Below, one piece after another: positions 1 through 5,980 of a stretch of 29,917 bases of DNA (position 1 is the first letter of the stretch; each line of letters starts with the position of its first letter). Source of the stretch: a virus; the IMG/VR virus record IMGVR_UViG_3300046028_002299, positions 1 through 29,917 of that record; one strand, given 5' to 3'. The notes under the pieces were generated by a model. It was not told where the DNA came from. It saw only the letters and a program-made list of their open reading frames with translations, and made no database searches. The position numbers and the translations under genes were made by a program.

Positions 1-720
1 AGGATTCTCAGTCAACATCTTAACGATGTCGTTACGTACCATGTTATTATCTAGGGATTTCTTTAAAGCTTCTGCACCGAGTACATAGTCTTCTTCTTCG
101 CTTAATCGCATAGCAAAGCTATCACCGAATGTCAGTCCTTCTTTGGCTTGTACGAAGTGTTGTACTTCATGGAGGATTGTTTTCTTTAAACCGTTTTGTT
201 TAACATAGTCATGTTTACGGTTAATCACAAGTACGTTCTGTACTGGATCGAAGCCACCTGCTGTGTTTGATTTAGGATCATCTACAAAGCGTAGTTTCAT
301 TTCACCGATGTCCGGATAAGCATTCTCTAGCAAGTCAGCCTTGTAAAGTTCTAGGAATCCTACGTCACCTTTAATCTTCTCAGGGTCTTTACCTTTAAGA
401 AGACGTACTTCATTGTCCGGGATTTCGTACATTACTTTGTCAGCATTGACATCGATCTCAACACCTTTACCAAGCCAGTCAGTTCTTGCAAACTGGTCAG
501 CACCTAGTTCATCGAAGTCTCGTTTAGCGAATGCTAGATCTTCTGCTCTAAGAGACTGAGGCATTCCTGCTTCTTCTAGGTTTCTTAGTCCGGTCTCACC
601 GATCATCATCTTAGGAACTAAGTCAGGGAACATACCACCTTCTAGTGGGTTCTGTTGTCTTAATCCCTGTACCATTTCCATAGGATCAATACCGAAGATG
701 TTCTTTACAATTTTTAACAT
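1..720 (-). CDS. Partial HExxH (zincin-like) phage protein downstream of TerL
   Basis: This reading frame starts at an ATG (718-720) that overlaps the TerL stop codon as TAATG, and stays open for 240 codons to the window edge, so the C-terminus is missing. Around residues 184-191 it reads HEVQHFVQ, a zinc-metallopeptidase-like HExxH followed by Q. This form is typical of the predicted zincin domains found in large polyvalent phage proteins (LPD23-like, from memory). The N-terminal 100 residues (MLKIVKNIFGIDP and onward) contain no domain I recognise. Its place directly behind the terminase suggests a virion or DNA-ejection protein, or a protease acting in capsid maturation. That role is inference; the frame and the HExxH motif are seen directly. 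Identity beyond the motif is uncertain. Confidence 0.8.
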   Translation of the reverse strand, partial: MLKIVKNIFGIDPMEMVQGLRQQNPLEGGMFPDLVPKMMIGETGLRNLEEAGMPQSLRAEDLAFAKRDFDELGADQFARTDWLGKGVEIDVNADKVMYEIPDNEVRLLKGKDPEKIKGDVGFLELYKADLLENAYPDIGEMKLRFVDDPKSNTAGGFDPVQNVLVINRKHDYVKQNGLKKTILHEVQHFVQAKEGLTFGDSFAMRLSEEEDYVLGAEALKKSLDNNMVRNDIVKMLTENP

Positions 721-1973
721 TAGTATCCTGATATCCAGTCTAAAGGTTCAACACCGTCACTATCATCATCATGAAAATAAGTAGTGACCGCCAACTGATC
801 TACGAAAGACAAAGCATCCACTAAGTCATCATGAACCTGAGTAGTAGGGAACATTAACAACTGATCCCTGAACTCTTCCCAGTCTTCATCTTCGTTTAAC
901 GTAATCTTGCCATGCTCGAATCGTCCTTGCAATGACCAAACAATACGTTCTGTTTTCTTTTTACCACCATGCGTTAAGTCAGTGATGTGAGCATAGACAT
1001 TGTTCGATCTCATGCAATCACTTAAGTAAGGCATTACAGCATTTCTACTAGTACCTCGTTCTATACCTATACCTACCGGTTGGAACTCTTTAATGTTCTT
1101 TAGAATACGTTGAGCAGTCTCTTTAGTATCCCATCGTCCATGTTCAATCTTCTTAACAAACCAGTTACCATCATCAGTAACCTTGACCACTGCAATAGCG
1201 GATTGGTCTAGCTTCTTCTGTCGTGATTGAGAATAGTTCTCATTTAGAAATCCTGAGATATCTAGTCCAATATAATAGACTCCACCATCAGGTTCTTCTC
1301 CTAGCTTTATCCACTTCTCTTTAAACAGGTCTGTGCCGGCATTATCAAAAGAAGCTTCGTATTCTTGCTTGAAAGAAAAACTACTTAATGTCTTCCTCGC
1401 ACCCTCAATCTCTTTTGGATCGATCAGTGGATTATCTCTAGTCGTAAAGTGCCACGACTTCCATTCCTCATCATCACCTTCAGTACCTAGGTTATACATA
1501 TCGTAGAACCAGTTACGACCTTTAGGTGTTCCGATGAATAAGGCATTACCCTTTTTATCAGACAAAGCAGCACGTAGTACCTTCTCCCAAGTATCCGATT
1601 TAATGTCAGCTACCTCATCCAGTACTACGAATGTAAGCGAGACACCTCGAAGCGTATCAGGTCTATCAGCACCACGAACATAAATCTTAGCACCGTTAAT
1701 CAGGGTAATATCCATGTTGTTCACATGACTACCACTGATAACATCTCTACCTAAGTCCATGAGCAAGTCCCAAATAATCTGTCTTGCTTGTCCTTGAGTA
1801 GGAGCTACATACATCACTGCAGATCCTTGCGGACACTTTAAACCCTCTACGAGGAGAGCAACTGCAGACAATCTACTTTTACCGCATCGTCTACCTGCAA
1901 CAATTACTTTGAATCTAGTCTTGTCGCTATAGACTTCTTTCTGCCAAGGCAACAGTTCAAAATTAAGATTCAT
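720..1973 (-). CDS. terL: Terminase large subunit (packaging ATPase/nuclease)
   Basis: This is the DNA-packaging motor and headful or site-specific nuclease that docks on the portal. The 417 residues show the expected order. The N-terminal ATPase has Walker A AGRRCGKS (26-33), Walker B FVVLDE with D119-E120, and the coupling motif FIGTPKG (146-152). The C-terminal RNase H-fold nuclease has acidic residues in YIGLDISG (D238), GIGIERG (E305) and HDDLVDALSF (D382, D383, D386). The length is normal for a short-form podovirus TerL. The start overlaps the 3' end of the TerS frame by 11 bases, and the stop overlaps the next ATG, so the three genes form one translationally coupled late unit. All catalytic motifs are present and there is no sign of damage. 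Confidence 0.96.
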   Translation of the reverse strand: MNLNFELLPWQKEVYSDKTRFKVIVAGRRCGKSRLSAVALLVEGLKCPQGSAVMYVAPTQGQARQIIWDLLMDLGRDVISGSHVNNMDITLINGAKIYVRGADRPDTLRGVSLTFVVLDEVADIKSDTWEKVLRAALSDKKGNALFIGTPKGRNWFYDMYNLGTEGDDEEWKSWHFTTRDNPLIDPKEIEGARKTLSSFSFKQEYEASFDNAGTDLFKEKWIKLGEEPDGGVYYIGLDISGFLNENYSQSRQKKLDQSAIAVVKVTDDGNWFVKKIEHGRWDTKETAQRILKNIKEFQPVGIGIERGTSRNAVMPYLSDCMRSNNVYAHITDLTHGGKKKTERIVWSLQGRFEHGKITLNEDEDWEEFRDQLLMFPTTQVHDDLVDALSFVDQLAVTTYFHDDDSDGVEPLDWISGY

Positions 1974-2346
1974 CGTTGTACTCTACATCAGTTACATCAA
2001 CGTCTACAATCTCTGCTGCCTCTACTTTGGCATCGCCAATCCCAGTGATGTTAATTGTTACAGCATTCCGCTGACCCTTAGCATCCTTCTCGAATAGCGA
2101 TGTTGGTAAGACACGATCCATGCACATCTTCAGTGCAGCCATCTGACCATTATGAGTATCATCCATTGCTATCGAGACAATCTTATTGATCACTTTGTCA
2201 CCAGTTGTGGCGAGTAATCGTGCTTTTAATTCTTGTATTCTTCCTGTATCACCTTGTGGTCTACCGAGTTTACCCGGTTTCTTCTTAGACTCTACTAGTG
2301 ACTTAGGTGGTCTTCCTCTACGAGGCTTGACTGGTGCTTCATTCAT
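1963..2346 (-). CDS. terS: Probable terminase small subunit, AT-hook-like
   Basis: A 127-residue protein immediately upstream of and overlapping TerL, the usual place of the small terminase subunit that recognises phage DNA and loads it onto TerL. The N-terminus is strongly basic and carries two AT-hook-like cores, RRGRPPK (about residues 9-15) and GRPQG (28-32), which fit minor-groove binding in an AT-rich genome. The middle (about 38-85) is predicted helical and the C-terminus is acidic. It is the first gene behind the strong minus-strand promoter at 2463-2491, with an AAGGA-type ribosome site before the ATG. There is no motif that proves TerS; the call rests on position and DNA-binding character. 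A non-terminase DNA-binding regulator is the alternative. Confidence 0.7.
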   Translation of the reverse strand: MNEAPVKPRRGRPPKSLVESKKKPGKLGRPQGDTGRIQELKARLLATTGDKVINKIVSIAMDDTHNGQMAALKMCMDRVLPTSLFEKDAKGQRNAVTINITGIGDAKVEAAEIVDVDVTDVEYNDES

Positions 2347-2370
2347 TCTTTATCCTTAAAGGGAGAACTT

Positions 2371-2390
2371 GTATAATTATATAATTGTAT
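2371..2390. repeat. AT-rich palindrome in the TerS leader
   Basis: A near-perfect inverted repeat centred on AATTATATAATT, lying in the presumed TerS mRNA leader some 25 bases before the start codon. It could fold weakly near the ribosome site or bind a protein. Base composition makes chance palindromes common here, so confidence in a function is low. Confidence 0.3.
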
Positions 2391-2449
2391 AGTGTTCTTA
2401 ACTACTTAGAATTATCATTGTTATTCTTATTCATATCTACTTAAAAACC

Positions 2450-2462
2450 ATTACTAAGTAAT
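2450..2462. promoter_or_regulatory. Dyad ATTACTAAGTAAT across the TerS transcription start
   Basis: A perfect 6+1+6 inverted repeat directly abutting the -10 box (2463-2468) of the leftward TerS promoter, so it covers the predicted +1. A repressor bound there would block late transcription; alternatively it forms a short hairpin at the mRNA 5' end. The dyad is seen directly; its role is inference. Confidence 0.4.
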
Positions 2463-2491
2463 ATTATAACACACTTTTTAGAATTTGTCAA
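2463..2491 (-). promoter_or_regulatory. Strong sigma70-type late promoter upstream of TerS
   Basis: Read on the minus strand this is TTGACA (2491-2486), a 17-bp spacer, and TATAAT (2468-2463), with TGT just before the -10, which makes an extended -10. Both hexamers are perfect matches to the bacterial housekeeping consensus. The spacer shares CTA and AGTnTGTTATAATAT with the other late promoter at 27492-27520. Transcription would start near 2456 and give a leader of about 110 bases to TerS at 2346. Confidence 0.85.
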
Positions 2492-2537
2492 GAGGTAATT
2501 GACTTTTATTTTAATAGACAACAAGAACTGTTACTTA

Positions 2538-2567
2538 TTGTAGACAATTATGAACATTTGTATACAA
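2538..2567. promoter_or_regulatory. Two TTGTAkACAA dyads 20 bp apart
   Basis: TTGTAGACAA (2538-2547) and TTGTATACAA (2558-2567) are two copies of one 10-bp dyad, the second perfectly palindromic, with centres exactly 20 bp apart, about two helical turns. They lie some 50-80 bp upstream of the TerS promoter -35 on its upstream side, a typical spot for a dimeric activator or a cooperatively binding regulator. Confidence 0.45.
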
Positions 2568-2586
2568 TTAGTTACAATCCATTCTC

Positions 2587-2595
2587 TTATGCACA
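2587..2595 (+). promoter_or_regulatory. DnaA-box match TTATGCACA
   Basis: Matches the bacterial DnaA 9-mer TTATNCACA. It is followed within about 70 bases by a long AT-rich stretch with repeated ATTGATTA-type units (2668, 2684, 2708), the arrangement of a small replication origin. A single 9-mer can occur by chance; the call is tentative. Confidence 0.3.
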
Positions 2596-2597
2596 TC

Positions 2598-2634
2598 TGC
2601 GGGGTTCACTTATGAGCTTCTTAGCCTCTCCGCA
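2598..2634. other. GC-rich hairpin in an AT-rich gap
   Basis: TGCGGGG (2598-2604) can pair with CTCCGCA (2628-2634) as seven pairs including one G-U, with a 23-base loop. TGCAC (2590-2594) and GTGCA (2647-2651) could add an outer stem. The element is clearly more GC-rich than its surroundings. It is not a tRNA. It may be a structured RNA, a protein site or a packaging signal. Confidence 0.35.
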
Positions 2635-2850
2635 AGTCCTCTTCGAGTGCACATATTGTCTTCCTTTATTGATAGTCATTATCATTGATTACTATTAACT
2701 ATAAGTTATTGATTATAATCATTATTATCTCTAATTATTATTCGTCCTATTTCCCAATCTTTCTTTAGTTTATGTAATTATATAACTGATCTACTTCATT
2801 TCCTTTTTTGCGTGTTCTAGAGCCATAATAACGCACCGTATATTAAATTA

Positions 2851-2863
2851 CCCCCTCCCCCCC
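2851..2863. other. C-tract (five C, T, seven C)
   Basis: Thirteen bases of CCCCCTCCCCCCC in a very AT-rich gap, giving a G-run on the minus strand. It is the only tract of this kind I noticed in the window. Function unknown; runs like this are also prone to length errors in assembly. Confidence 0.5.
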
Positions 2864-2929
2864 ATGTTGCAAAAATACAACAGTTTGTGTAGTAAACTAT
2901 GCAAAAAGCCAAAGAAGTGCTATCGAACA

Positions 2930-2943
2930 TGACAAAGTTGTCA
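2930..2943. promoter_or_regulatory. Dyad TGACAA-AG-TTGTCA
   Basis: A perfect 6-bp inverted repeat with a 2-bp centre, about 120 bp before the early promoter. Its half-site TTGTC resembles the half-sites of the 2538-2567 dyads. Operator-like by form only. Confidence 0.35.
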
Positions 2944-3010
2944 AATTGGGAGTATGTATGTTTGGAATTGACCCTTAAGCATACTTTTAGCACCCTGTCA
3001 ATACAATCTA

Positions 3011-3058
3011 TATCATATGGTGAAATATATCAATAGGATTCTATCACATTGTGAAATA
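3011..3058. promoter_or_regulatory. Two 17-bp direct repeats, operator-like, before the early promoter
   Basis: TATCATATGGTGAAATA (3011-3027) and TATCACATTGTGAAATA (3042-3058) agree at 15 of 17 positions and start 31 bp apart, about three helical turns. The second contains the perfect dyad TCACA-T-TGTGA (3044-3054); the first has an imperfect version. The inner copy ends 6 bp before the early promoter -35, which suits an activator or an autoregulatory protein. Seen directly; the function is inference. Confidence 0.5.
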
Positions 3059-3064
3059 AAATCA

Positions 3065-3093
3065 TTGACTCAGGTAGCAAATCATGAGACTAT
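3065..3093 (+). promoter_or_regulatory. Early rightward promoter
   Basis: TTGACT (3065-3070), a 17-bp spacer and GACTAT (3088-3093) preceded by TGA, the TGn of an extended -10. The -10 is a poor consensus match, which would fit dependence on an activator at the 3011-3058 repeats. It sits about 30 bp upstream of the first early gene. Confidence 0.55.
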
Positions 3094-3127
3094 GTAATCA
3101 CTGAAGCACAACAACGAAAGGGTAATT

Positions 3128-3295
3128 ATGAGCGATACAATTTATAGATTATATGTAGATAACAAGTATGTAGACTATTTCACTGGGTTAAAACGTGCTA
3201 GAATCACTGCTAACATGTACTTAAACCTAGGTCATACAGTTAAGATTTTAGAAGACAATTTGAGCGGTACTGGTTCACTTAAGGAGATTGTATAA
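3128..3295 (+). CDS. Small early protein, 55 aa
   Basis: First gene of the rightward block. It begins MSDTIYRLYVDNKY and ends with a TAA that overlaps the next ATG as TAATG. AAAGGG lies 8 bases before the ATG. There are no cysteines and no membrane segment; it is a mixed basic/acidic small soluble protein. Being first behind the early promoter, it is a candidate host-takeover or regulatory protein, possibly the factor acting on the adjacent operator-like repeats. I do not recognise a family. Confidence 0.75.
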   Translation: MSDTIYRLYVDNKYVDYFTGLKRARITANMYLNLGHTVKILEDNLSGTGSLKEIV

Positions 3296-3516
3296 TGGAA
3301 TTAAATTACAGACAGAGAAGCAGATTATTAGCTATCGTAAAACAATCAAGACTAGATTTATGGGAGGAGATTAACACTATCAATTCTAAATTCAAGCAAG
3401 AAGATTGTAGTATGATTAACGATAAGCGGGCTTATTGGTTAGAGCAACAATCAGAAGCTTATGACCGTAAAATGATACTTGATGAGATTATCTATCAGAT
3501 TAACGAAAGCTTATAA
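3295..3516 (+). CDS. Small early helical protein, 73 aa
   Basis: Begins MELNYRQRSRLLAIV behind an AAGGAG site inside the previous gene's end, and is coupled to it by TAATG. The sequence is almost entirely helix-forming with alternating charged residues and no Gly or Pro, so a short coiled coil or helical hairpin is likely. No family recognised. It is followed by a gap holding a 9-bp stem at 3521-3561. Confidence 0.75.
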   Translation: MELNYRQRSRLLAIVKQSRLDLWEEINTINSKFKQEDCSMINDKRAYWLEQQSEAYDRKMILDEIIYQINESL

Positions 3517-3520
3517 TTCT

Positions 3521-3561
3521 ATACCTAGGGTTTTACCTAATTGCGTAGAATCCTAGAGTAT
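3521..3561 (+). other. Hairpin between early genes
   Basis: ATACCTAGG (3521-3529) pairs with CCTAGAGTAT (3552-3561) as nine pairs with one bulged A and a 22-base loop. It begins five bases after a stop codon. There is no U-run after it, so it is more like an RNA processing or stability stem than a terminator. A weak promoter-like pattern (TTGCGT at 3541, TGA then AATTAT at 3564, 17-bp spacing) overlaps it. Confidence 0.4.
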
Positions 3562-3590
3562 GAAATTATCTAACTAACAACGGAGGAATT

Positions 3591-3791
3591 ATGCAATTAG
3601 TTAAATCAGAATTAGAAGTTTTATGCAATGTTTATAACAGCATCAAACAAATTGAGAATGAATTAGACGATACTTACAATATTAAGAATGATAACCTTGA
3701 CGTATTGTACAAATTTATAGTAGAATTTAAGCAAGATTTAGCATTCGATATCAGAGTATTAAAAGCAACGGAGGCAATTGAAAATGATTAA
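3591..3791 (+). CDS. Small early protein, 66 aa, acidic helical
   Basis: Starts behind a good GGAGG site seven bases before the ATG. The sequence (MQLVKSELEVLCNVYNSI and onward) is acidic and helix-forming throughout, with one Cys and no membrane segment. Its end overlaps the next gene's ATG by ATGA-type coupling at 3784. No family recognised; probably an early host-interaction protein. Confidence 0.72.
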   Translation: MQLVKSELEVLCNVYNSIKQIENELDDTYNIKNDNLDVLYKFIVEFKQDLAFDIRVLKATEAIEND

Positions 3792-4425
3792 ACTATCAAA
3801 AACTAGTAAGCTTGACGGGATACAATCGTGGTCTCTGAATGCCTTAGACACGTGTCAAGGTTCGATAGGTAAGGATGGTAATCTAGTGCCTGCCTGCCAA
3901 GGATGCTATGCAACGACAGGGAATTACAGGTTTCCCAATGTGAAAGCACCTAGAGATTTTAACAAGCAAGACTGGCAACGTAGTGACTGGGTTAATGACA
4001 TGGTTCAAGCTTTGGATAATTCTAGATTTTTTAGGTGGTTCGATAGCGGGGATATGTATTCTGTGGATTTAGCGGAGAAGATTTATCAGGTAATGAATTT
4101 AACTCCCCACGTTAAGCATTGGTTACCAACACGTATGCATAAATTTACTAAGTATGATAGAATCATTAATCTTATGATGAAATTGCCTAATGTAGTGGTT
4201 CGATTATCTAGCGATTCAGTGACAGGTGAGATTATCAACGGTCTAACAACGTCCACAATCTTTAGCGATACCCTACCTAGCGGATCTTTTGAATGCAAAG
4301 CTTATGAGAATGAAGGCAAATGCAACGGGTGTAGGGCTTGTTATTCTAAGGACGTGCAAGTTATAGCATATAAAGCACATGGAAAAAAGATGGCAAAAGT
4401 TATTAAGATTTTATCAGTTAAATAA
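3784..4425 (+). CDS. Gp88-like cysteine-rich phage protein
   Basis: 213 residues. The start chosen is the ATG at 3784, nine bases behind GGAGG; a TTG at 3778 is in frame but too close to that site. The sequence matches the phage Gp88 family from memory: LSKTSKLDG and SWSL near the N-terminus, CQGCYA with C38-C41, FRWFDSGD (84-90), HWLPTR (112-117), and a C-terminal CNGCRAC cluster (C180, C183, C186) followed by VIAYKAHGKK. Seven cysteines (24, 38, 41, 171, 180, 183, 186) suggest a metal or Fe-S site. No biochemical role is known to me. It is the largest protein of the early cluster and stands apart from its tiny neighbours, which suggests a conserved job such as nucleic-acid or nucleotide modification (speculative). 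Confidence 0.8.
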   Translation: MIKLSKTSKLDGIQSWSLNALDTCQGSIGKDGNLVPACQGCYATTGNYRFPNVKAPRDFNKQDWQRSDWVNDMVQALDNSRFFRWFDSGDMYSVDLAEKIYQVMNLTPHVKHWLPTRMHKFTKYDRIINLMMKLPNVVVRLSSDSVTGEIINGLTTSTIFSDTLPSGSFECKAYENEGKCNGCRACYSKDVQVIAYKAHGKKMAKVIKILSVK

Positions 4426-4435
4426 GGGGATTATA

Positions 4436-4642
4436 ATGTTAGTATTCAAATACAAAAGTAAAAAAGATTTAAAATTATGTATTGGTAAACCATTGCGATA
4501 CATTGAGACTAGTATGTTTGGCAATGAATACCTAGATAATGGTACGTTAACAGGTGCGAACCGTCCACATATTACAGGCATAGGACGTGAGTTTTTCGCT
4601 AATGTTACAATGGTCAATGGCTTAATTGAGAAGGTGAGATAA
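4436..4642 (+). CDS. Small conserved-looking phage protein, 68 aa
   Basis: The start at 4436 has AAGGGG seven bases upstream; an in-frame ATG at 4379 would overlap the Gp88-like gene by 47 bases and lacks this site. It reads MLVFKYKSKKDLKLCIGKPL, then a TSMFG-EY segment and a C-terminal FFANVTMVNGLIEKVR strand. This looks like a compact beta-rich domain of a kind found in small phage hypothetical proteins, but I cannot name a function. Confidence 0.75.
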   Translation: MLVFKYKSKKDLKLCIGKPLRYIETSMFGNEYLDNGTLTGANRPHITGIGREFFANVTMVNGLIEKVR

Positions 4643-4646
4643 TAAA

Positions 4647-4886
4647 ATGGGAATGTTATATACAATTCAGCCCGATGATTTAGAGCCGGTAGAATTCACC
4701 CACTTTGATTGTTGGGATGATGATACAACGATGGAGGAGATTATTAATTCATGGAGTGCATCACTAGGCTTGACATTACCTACTGATTCATGGGATAGTG
4801 CTATCATGCAGTTATTACGACACGGGTATGATGTCTATGAGGGTGATGAGTTTATTGAAATTTATGAGGGGAAATATAATGGATAA
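4647..4886 (+). CDS. Small acidic early protein, 79 aa
   Basis: Starts MGMLYTIQPDDLEP behind AAGGTGAG. Strongly acidic (many D/E) with several Trp residues and no cysteine pair or membrane segment. Such acidic small early proteins are often inhibitors or DNA mimics, but nothing here proves it. It overlaps the next gene's ATG (ATGGATAA). Confidence 0.72.
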   Translation: MGMLYTIQPDDLEPVEFTHFDCWDDDTTMEEIINSWSASLGLTLPTDSWDSAIMQLLRHGYDVYEGDEFIEIYEGKYNG

Positions 4887-5049
4887 CTATACAGCAGTAG
4901 GAATAGCAGAAGGATTCATTCAAGCAGATAACGAAGAGCAGGTAATACAAGCATGGCAGTACTTACACGATACTAGATTAGGTTATCAATTGCAGGGATA
5001 CTTTGGACGTACATTAAACCAATTATTAGACGAAGGGATTATATCGTGA
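4879..5049 (+). CDS. Small early protein, 56 aa
   Basis: The start is the ATG at 4879, with GAGGGG ten bases upstream inside the preceding gene; the longer frame starting at 4798 would lie mostly within that gene and is unlikely. It reads MDNYTAVGIAEGFIQADNEE, a helix-rich soluble protein ending in LLDEGIIS. It resembles short helical phage proteins of unknown function. It is coupled to the next gene through GTGA. Confidence 0.7.
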   Translation: MDNYTAVGIAEGFIQADNEEQVIQAWQYLHDTRLGYQLQGYFGRTLNQLLDEGIIS

Positions 5050-5222
5050 CTAAATACAGAGTAACAATCGCATCAACAATCTATTATCAAGCAGAGATTG
5101 AAGCCAATAATGAATCAGAGATTAGCGACATGTTCGATAATCAAGAGTTTGACTTTACAACGTGGAGAGAGATAGACTTAGATTCAAGCATCGAATCAAT
5201 ATATAAAATTAAAGAGGATTAA
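5046..5222 (+). CDS. Small early protein with GTG start, 58 aa
   Basis: A frame opening with GTG at 5046 that overlaps the previous TGA (GTGA), running to TAA at 5220-5222. It reads M-T-K-Y-R-V-T-I-A-S, then YYQAEIEANNESEI and an acidic C-terminal half with DFTTWREID. The strand-helix-strand pattern resembles small phage proteins that process sensory-like beta hairpins. Chosen because it fills an otherwise unexplained 175-base gap, keeps the coupling pattern of the cluster and has phage-like composition. Function unknown. Confidence 0.65.
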   Translation: MTKYRVTIASTIYYQAEIEANNESEISDMFDNQEFDFTTWREIDLDSSIESIYKIKED

Positions 5223-5224
5223 TC

Positions 5225-5494
5225 ATGTACGAATATAATTTTGAAGGACGTAAGCCTAGCAATGCACAAGTGCTAAAGAAGATTAACGAAGCAATTAATC
5301 AAGGCAATAAACTAATTGAAATATCGTGGGGTGAGAATATGATTACATTACAGAAGACAGGATACAGTGACCTGTGGCATGGTTACGGATGGATTAAGAA
5401 TATAGCGGGTTCAGATATTGCATATAAACTAAACGAAGCAGTGCAAGATAAGTTTATAAGTGAGCATTTTCAATTTATTAAAGTGGGGTTTTAA
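5225..5494 (+). CDS. Small early protein, 89 aa
   Basis: Starts two bases after the previous stop with AGAGGA seven bases upstream. It reads MYEYNFEGRKPSNAQVLKKI; the first half is helical with a NEAINQGNK segment, the second has several Trp/Gly (LWHGYGWIKNIAG) and ends in a helix. Soluble, neutral, no known motif. Part of the coupled early cluster. Confidence 0.74.
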   Translation: MYEYNFEGRKPSNAQVLKKINEAINQGNKLIEISWGENMITLQKTGYSDLWHGYGWIKNIAGSDIAYKLNEAVQDKFISEHFQFIKVGF

Positions 5495-5495
5495 T

Positions 5496-5690
5496 ATGAT
5501 TAAAGTAGATAGATTAAATCGTGGTACAGGTGGAGTATATCTAATCAGTGGAATGAACCACGATGAAGTTAGAGCTAAGGCAAAAGAGATTAAGGCAGAT
5601 ATAGATTATATGCAGTCACCGTTTATCAGTGAGAAAATACAAAACACTGGTGAATTATTATGCGAAGTTAAATATTATGGGTTAGATTAA
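5496..5690 (+). CDS. Small early protein, 64 aa
   Basis: The ATG at 5496 has GTGGGG eight bases upstream; a GTG at 5460 is in frame but would overlap the previous gene by 35 bases. It reads MIKVDRLNRGTGGVYLISG, a likely beta hairpin followed by a helix (HDEVRAKAKEIKADIDYM) and a last strand. The stop overlaps the next ATG as TAATG. No family recognised. Confidence 0.72.
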   Translation: MIKVDRLNRGTGGVYLISGMNHDEVRAKAKEIKADIDYMQSPFISEKIQNTGELLCEVKYYGLD

Positions 5691-5980
5691 TGGCTGATTA
5701 TGATTATAAAAATGGTGGCTTTGTTAATGAAGCTGAAGCAAAACAATACAGAGAGGATAATAATATGAGAGAATTTATTATGAGTAGTGACCAATTAGAT
5801 GATGGTTCATTATGTATTAATTTTGATCAGCAAGATGACAATGGTATCTGTAATACCGGAGGGTATGTACTAGTAAGGCAAGAGGATGATGGCTTTATTA
5901 TTACAGCAATAGATGGGAGGGGTTACGTTGTTAATGAATACACTATGCCTTACAGTGAAGCTTATAATGGGGATCAATAA
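5690..5980 (+). CDS. Small acidic early protein, 96 aa
   Basis: Coupled to its upstream neighbour by TAATG. It reads MADYDYKNGGFVNEAEAKQY and then an acidic, Asp-rich body with many Gly and Asn (FDQQDDNGICNTGG). Very low pI expected. The function is unknown; an inhibitor of a host DNA-binding enzyme is one idea consistent with charge but not shown. Coupled by TAATG to the gene at 5980. Confidence 0.72.
   Translation: MADYDYKNGGFVNEAEAKQYREDNNMREFIMSSDQLDDGSLCINFDQQDDNGICNTGGYVLVRQEDDGFIITAIDGRGYVVNEYTMPYSEAYNGDQ

Larger units (their letters stand above)
2347..3127. other. Divergent control region, no genes
   Basis: A gene-free gap between the leftward terminase unit and the rightward early block. 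From left to right it holds the TerS leader with an AT palindrome (2371-2390), a dyad across the probable transcription start (2450-2462), the strong TerS promoter (2463-2491), paired TTGTAkACAA dyads (2538-2567), a DnaA-box match (2587-2595), a GC-rich stem (2598-2634) and an AT-rich repeat stretch (about 2660-2790). It continues with a C-tract (2851-2863), small hairpins (2865-2898), a dyad TGACAA-AG-TTGTCA (2930-2943), two 17-bp near-identical operator-like sites (3011-3058) and the early promoter (3065-3093). No coding frame with a ribosome site was seen. It is a good candidate for transcription control and for the replication origin or packaging site, by inference. Confidence 0.75.

Noticed and set aside
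2588-2660. A possible tRNA or tRNA-like attachment site in the control gap
   Set aside because: No cloverleaf with anticodon and T-arm can be folded, there is no terminal CCA context, and no integrase is present in the window.
2801-2835. Hairpin TGCGT/ACGCA next to a T6 run as a terminator
   Set aside because: The T-run is on the wrong side of the stem for transcription in either direction, and the loop is 17 bases.
2968-2996. Promoter TTGACC at 2968
   Set aside because: No acceptable -10 hexamer at 16-18 bp; the sequence at the expected place is CACCCT.
4086-4298. Minus-strand open frame of 70 codons within the Gp88-like gene
   Set aside because: Antisense to a conserved gene, no ribosome site, and not phage-like in composition.
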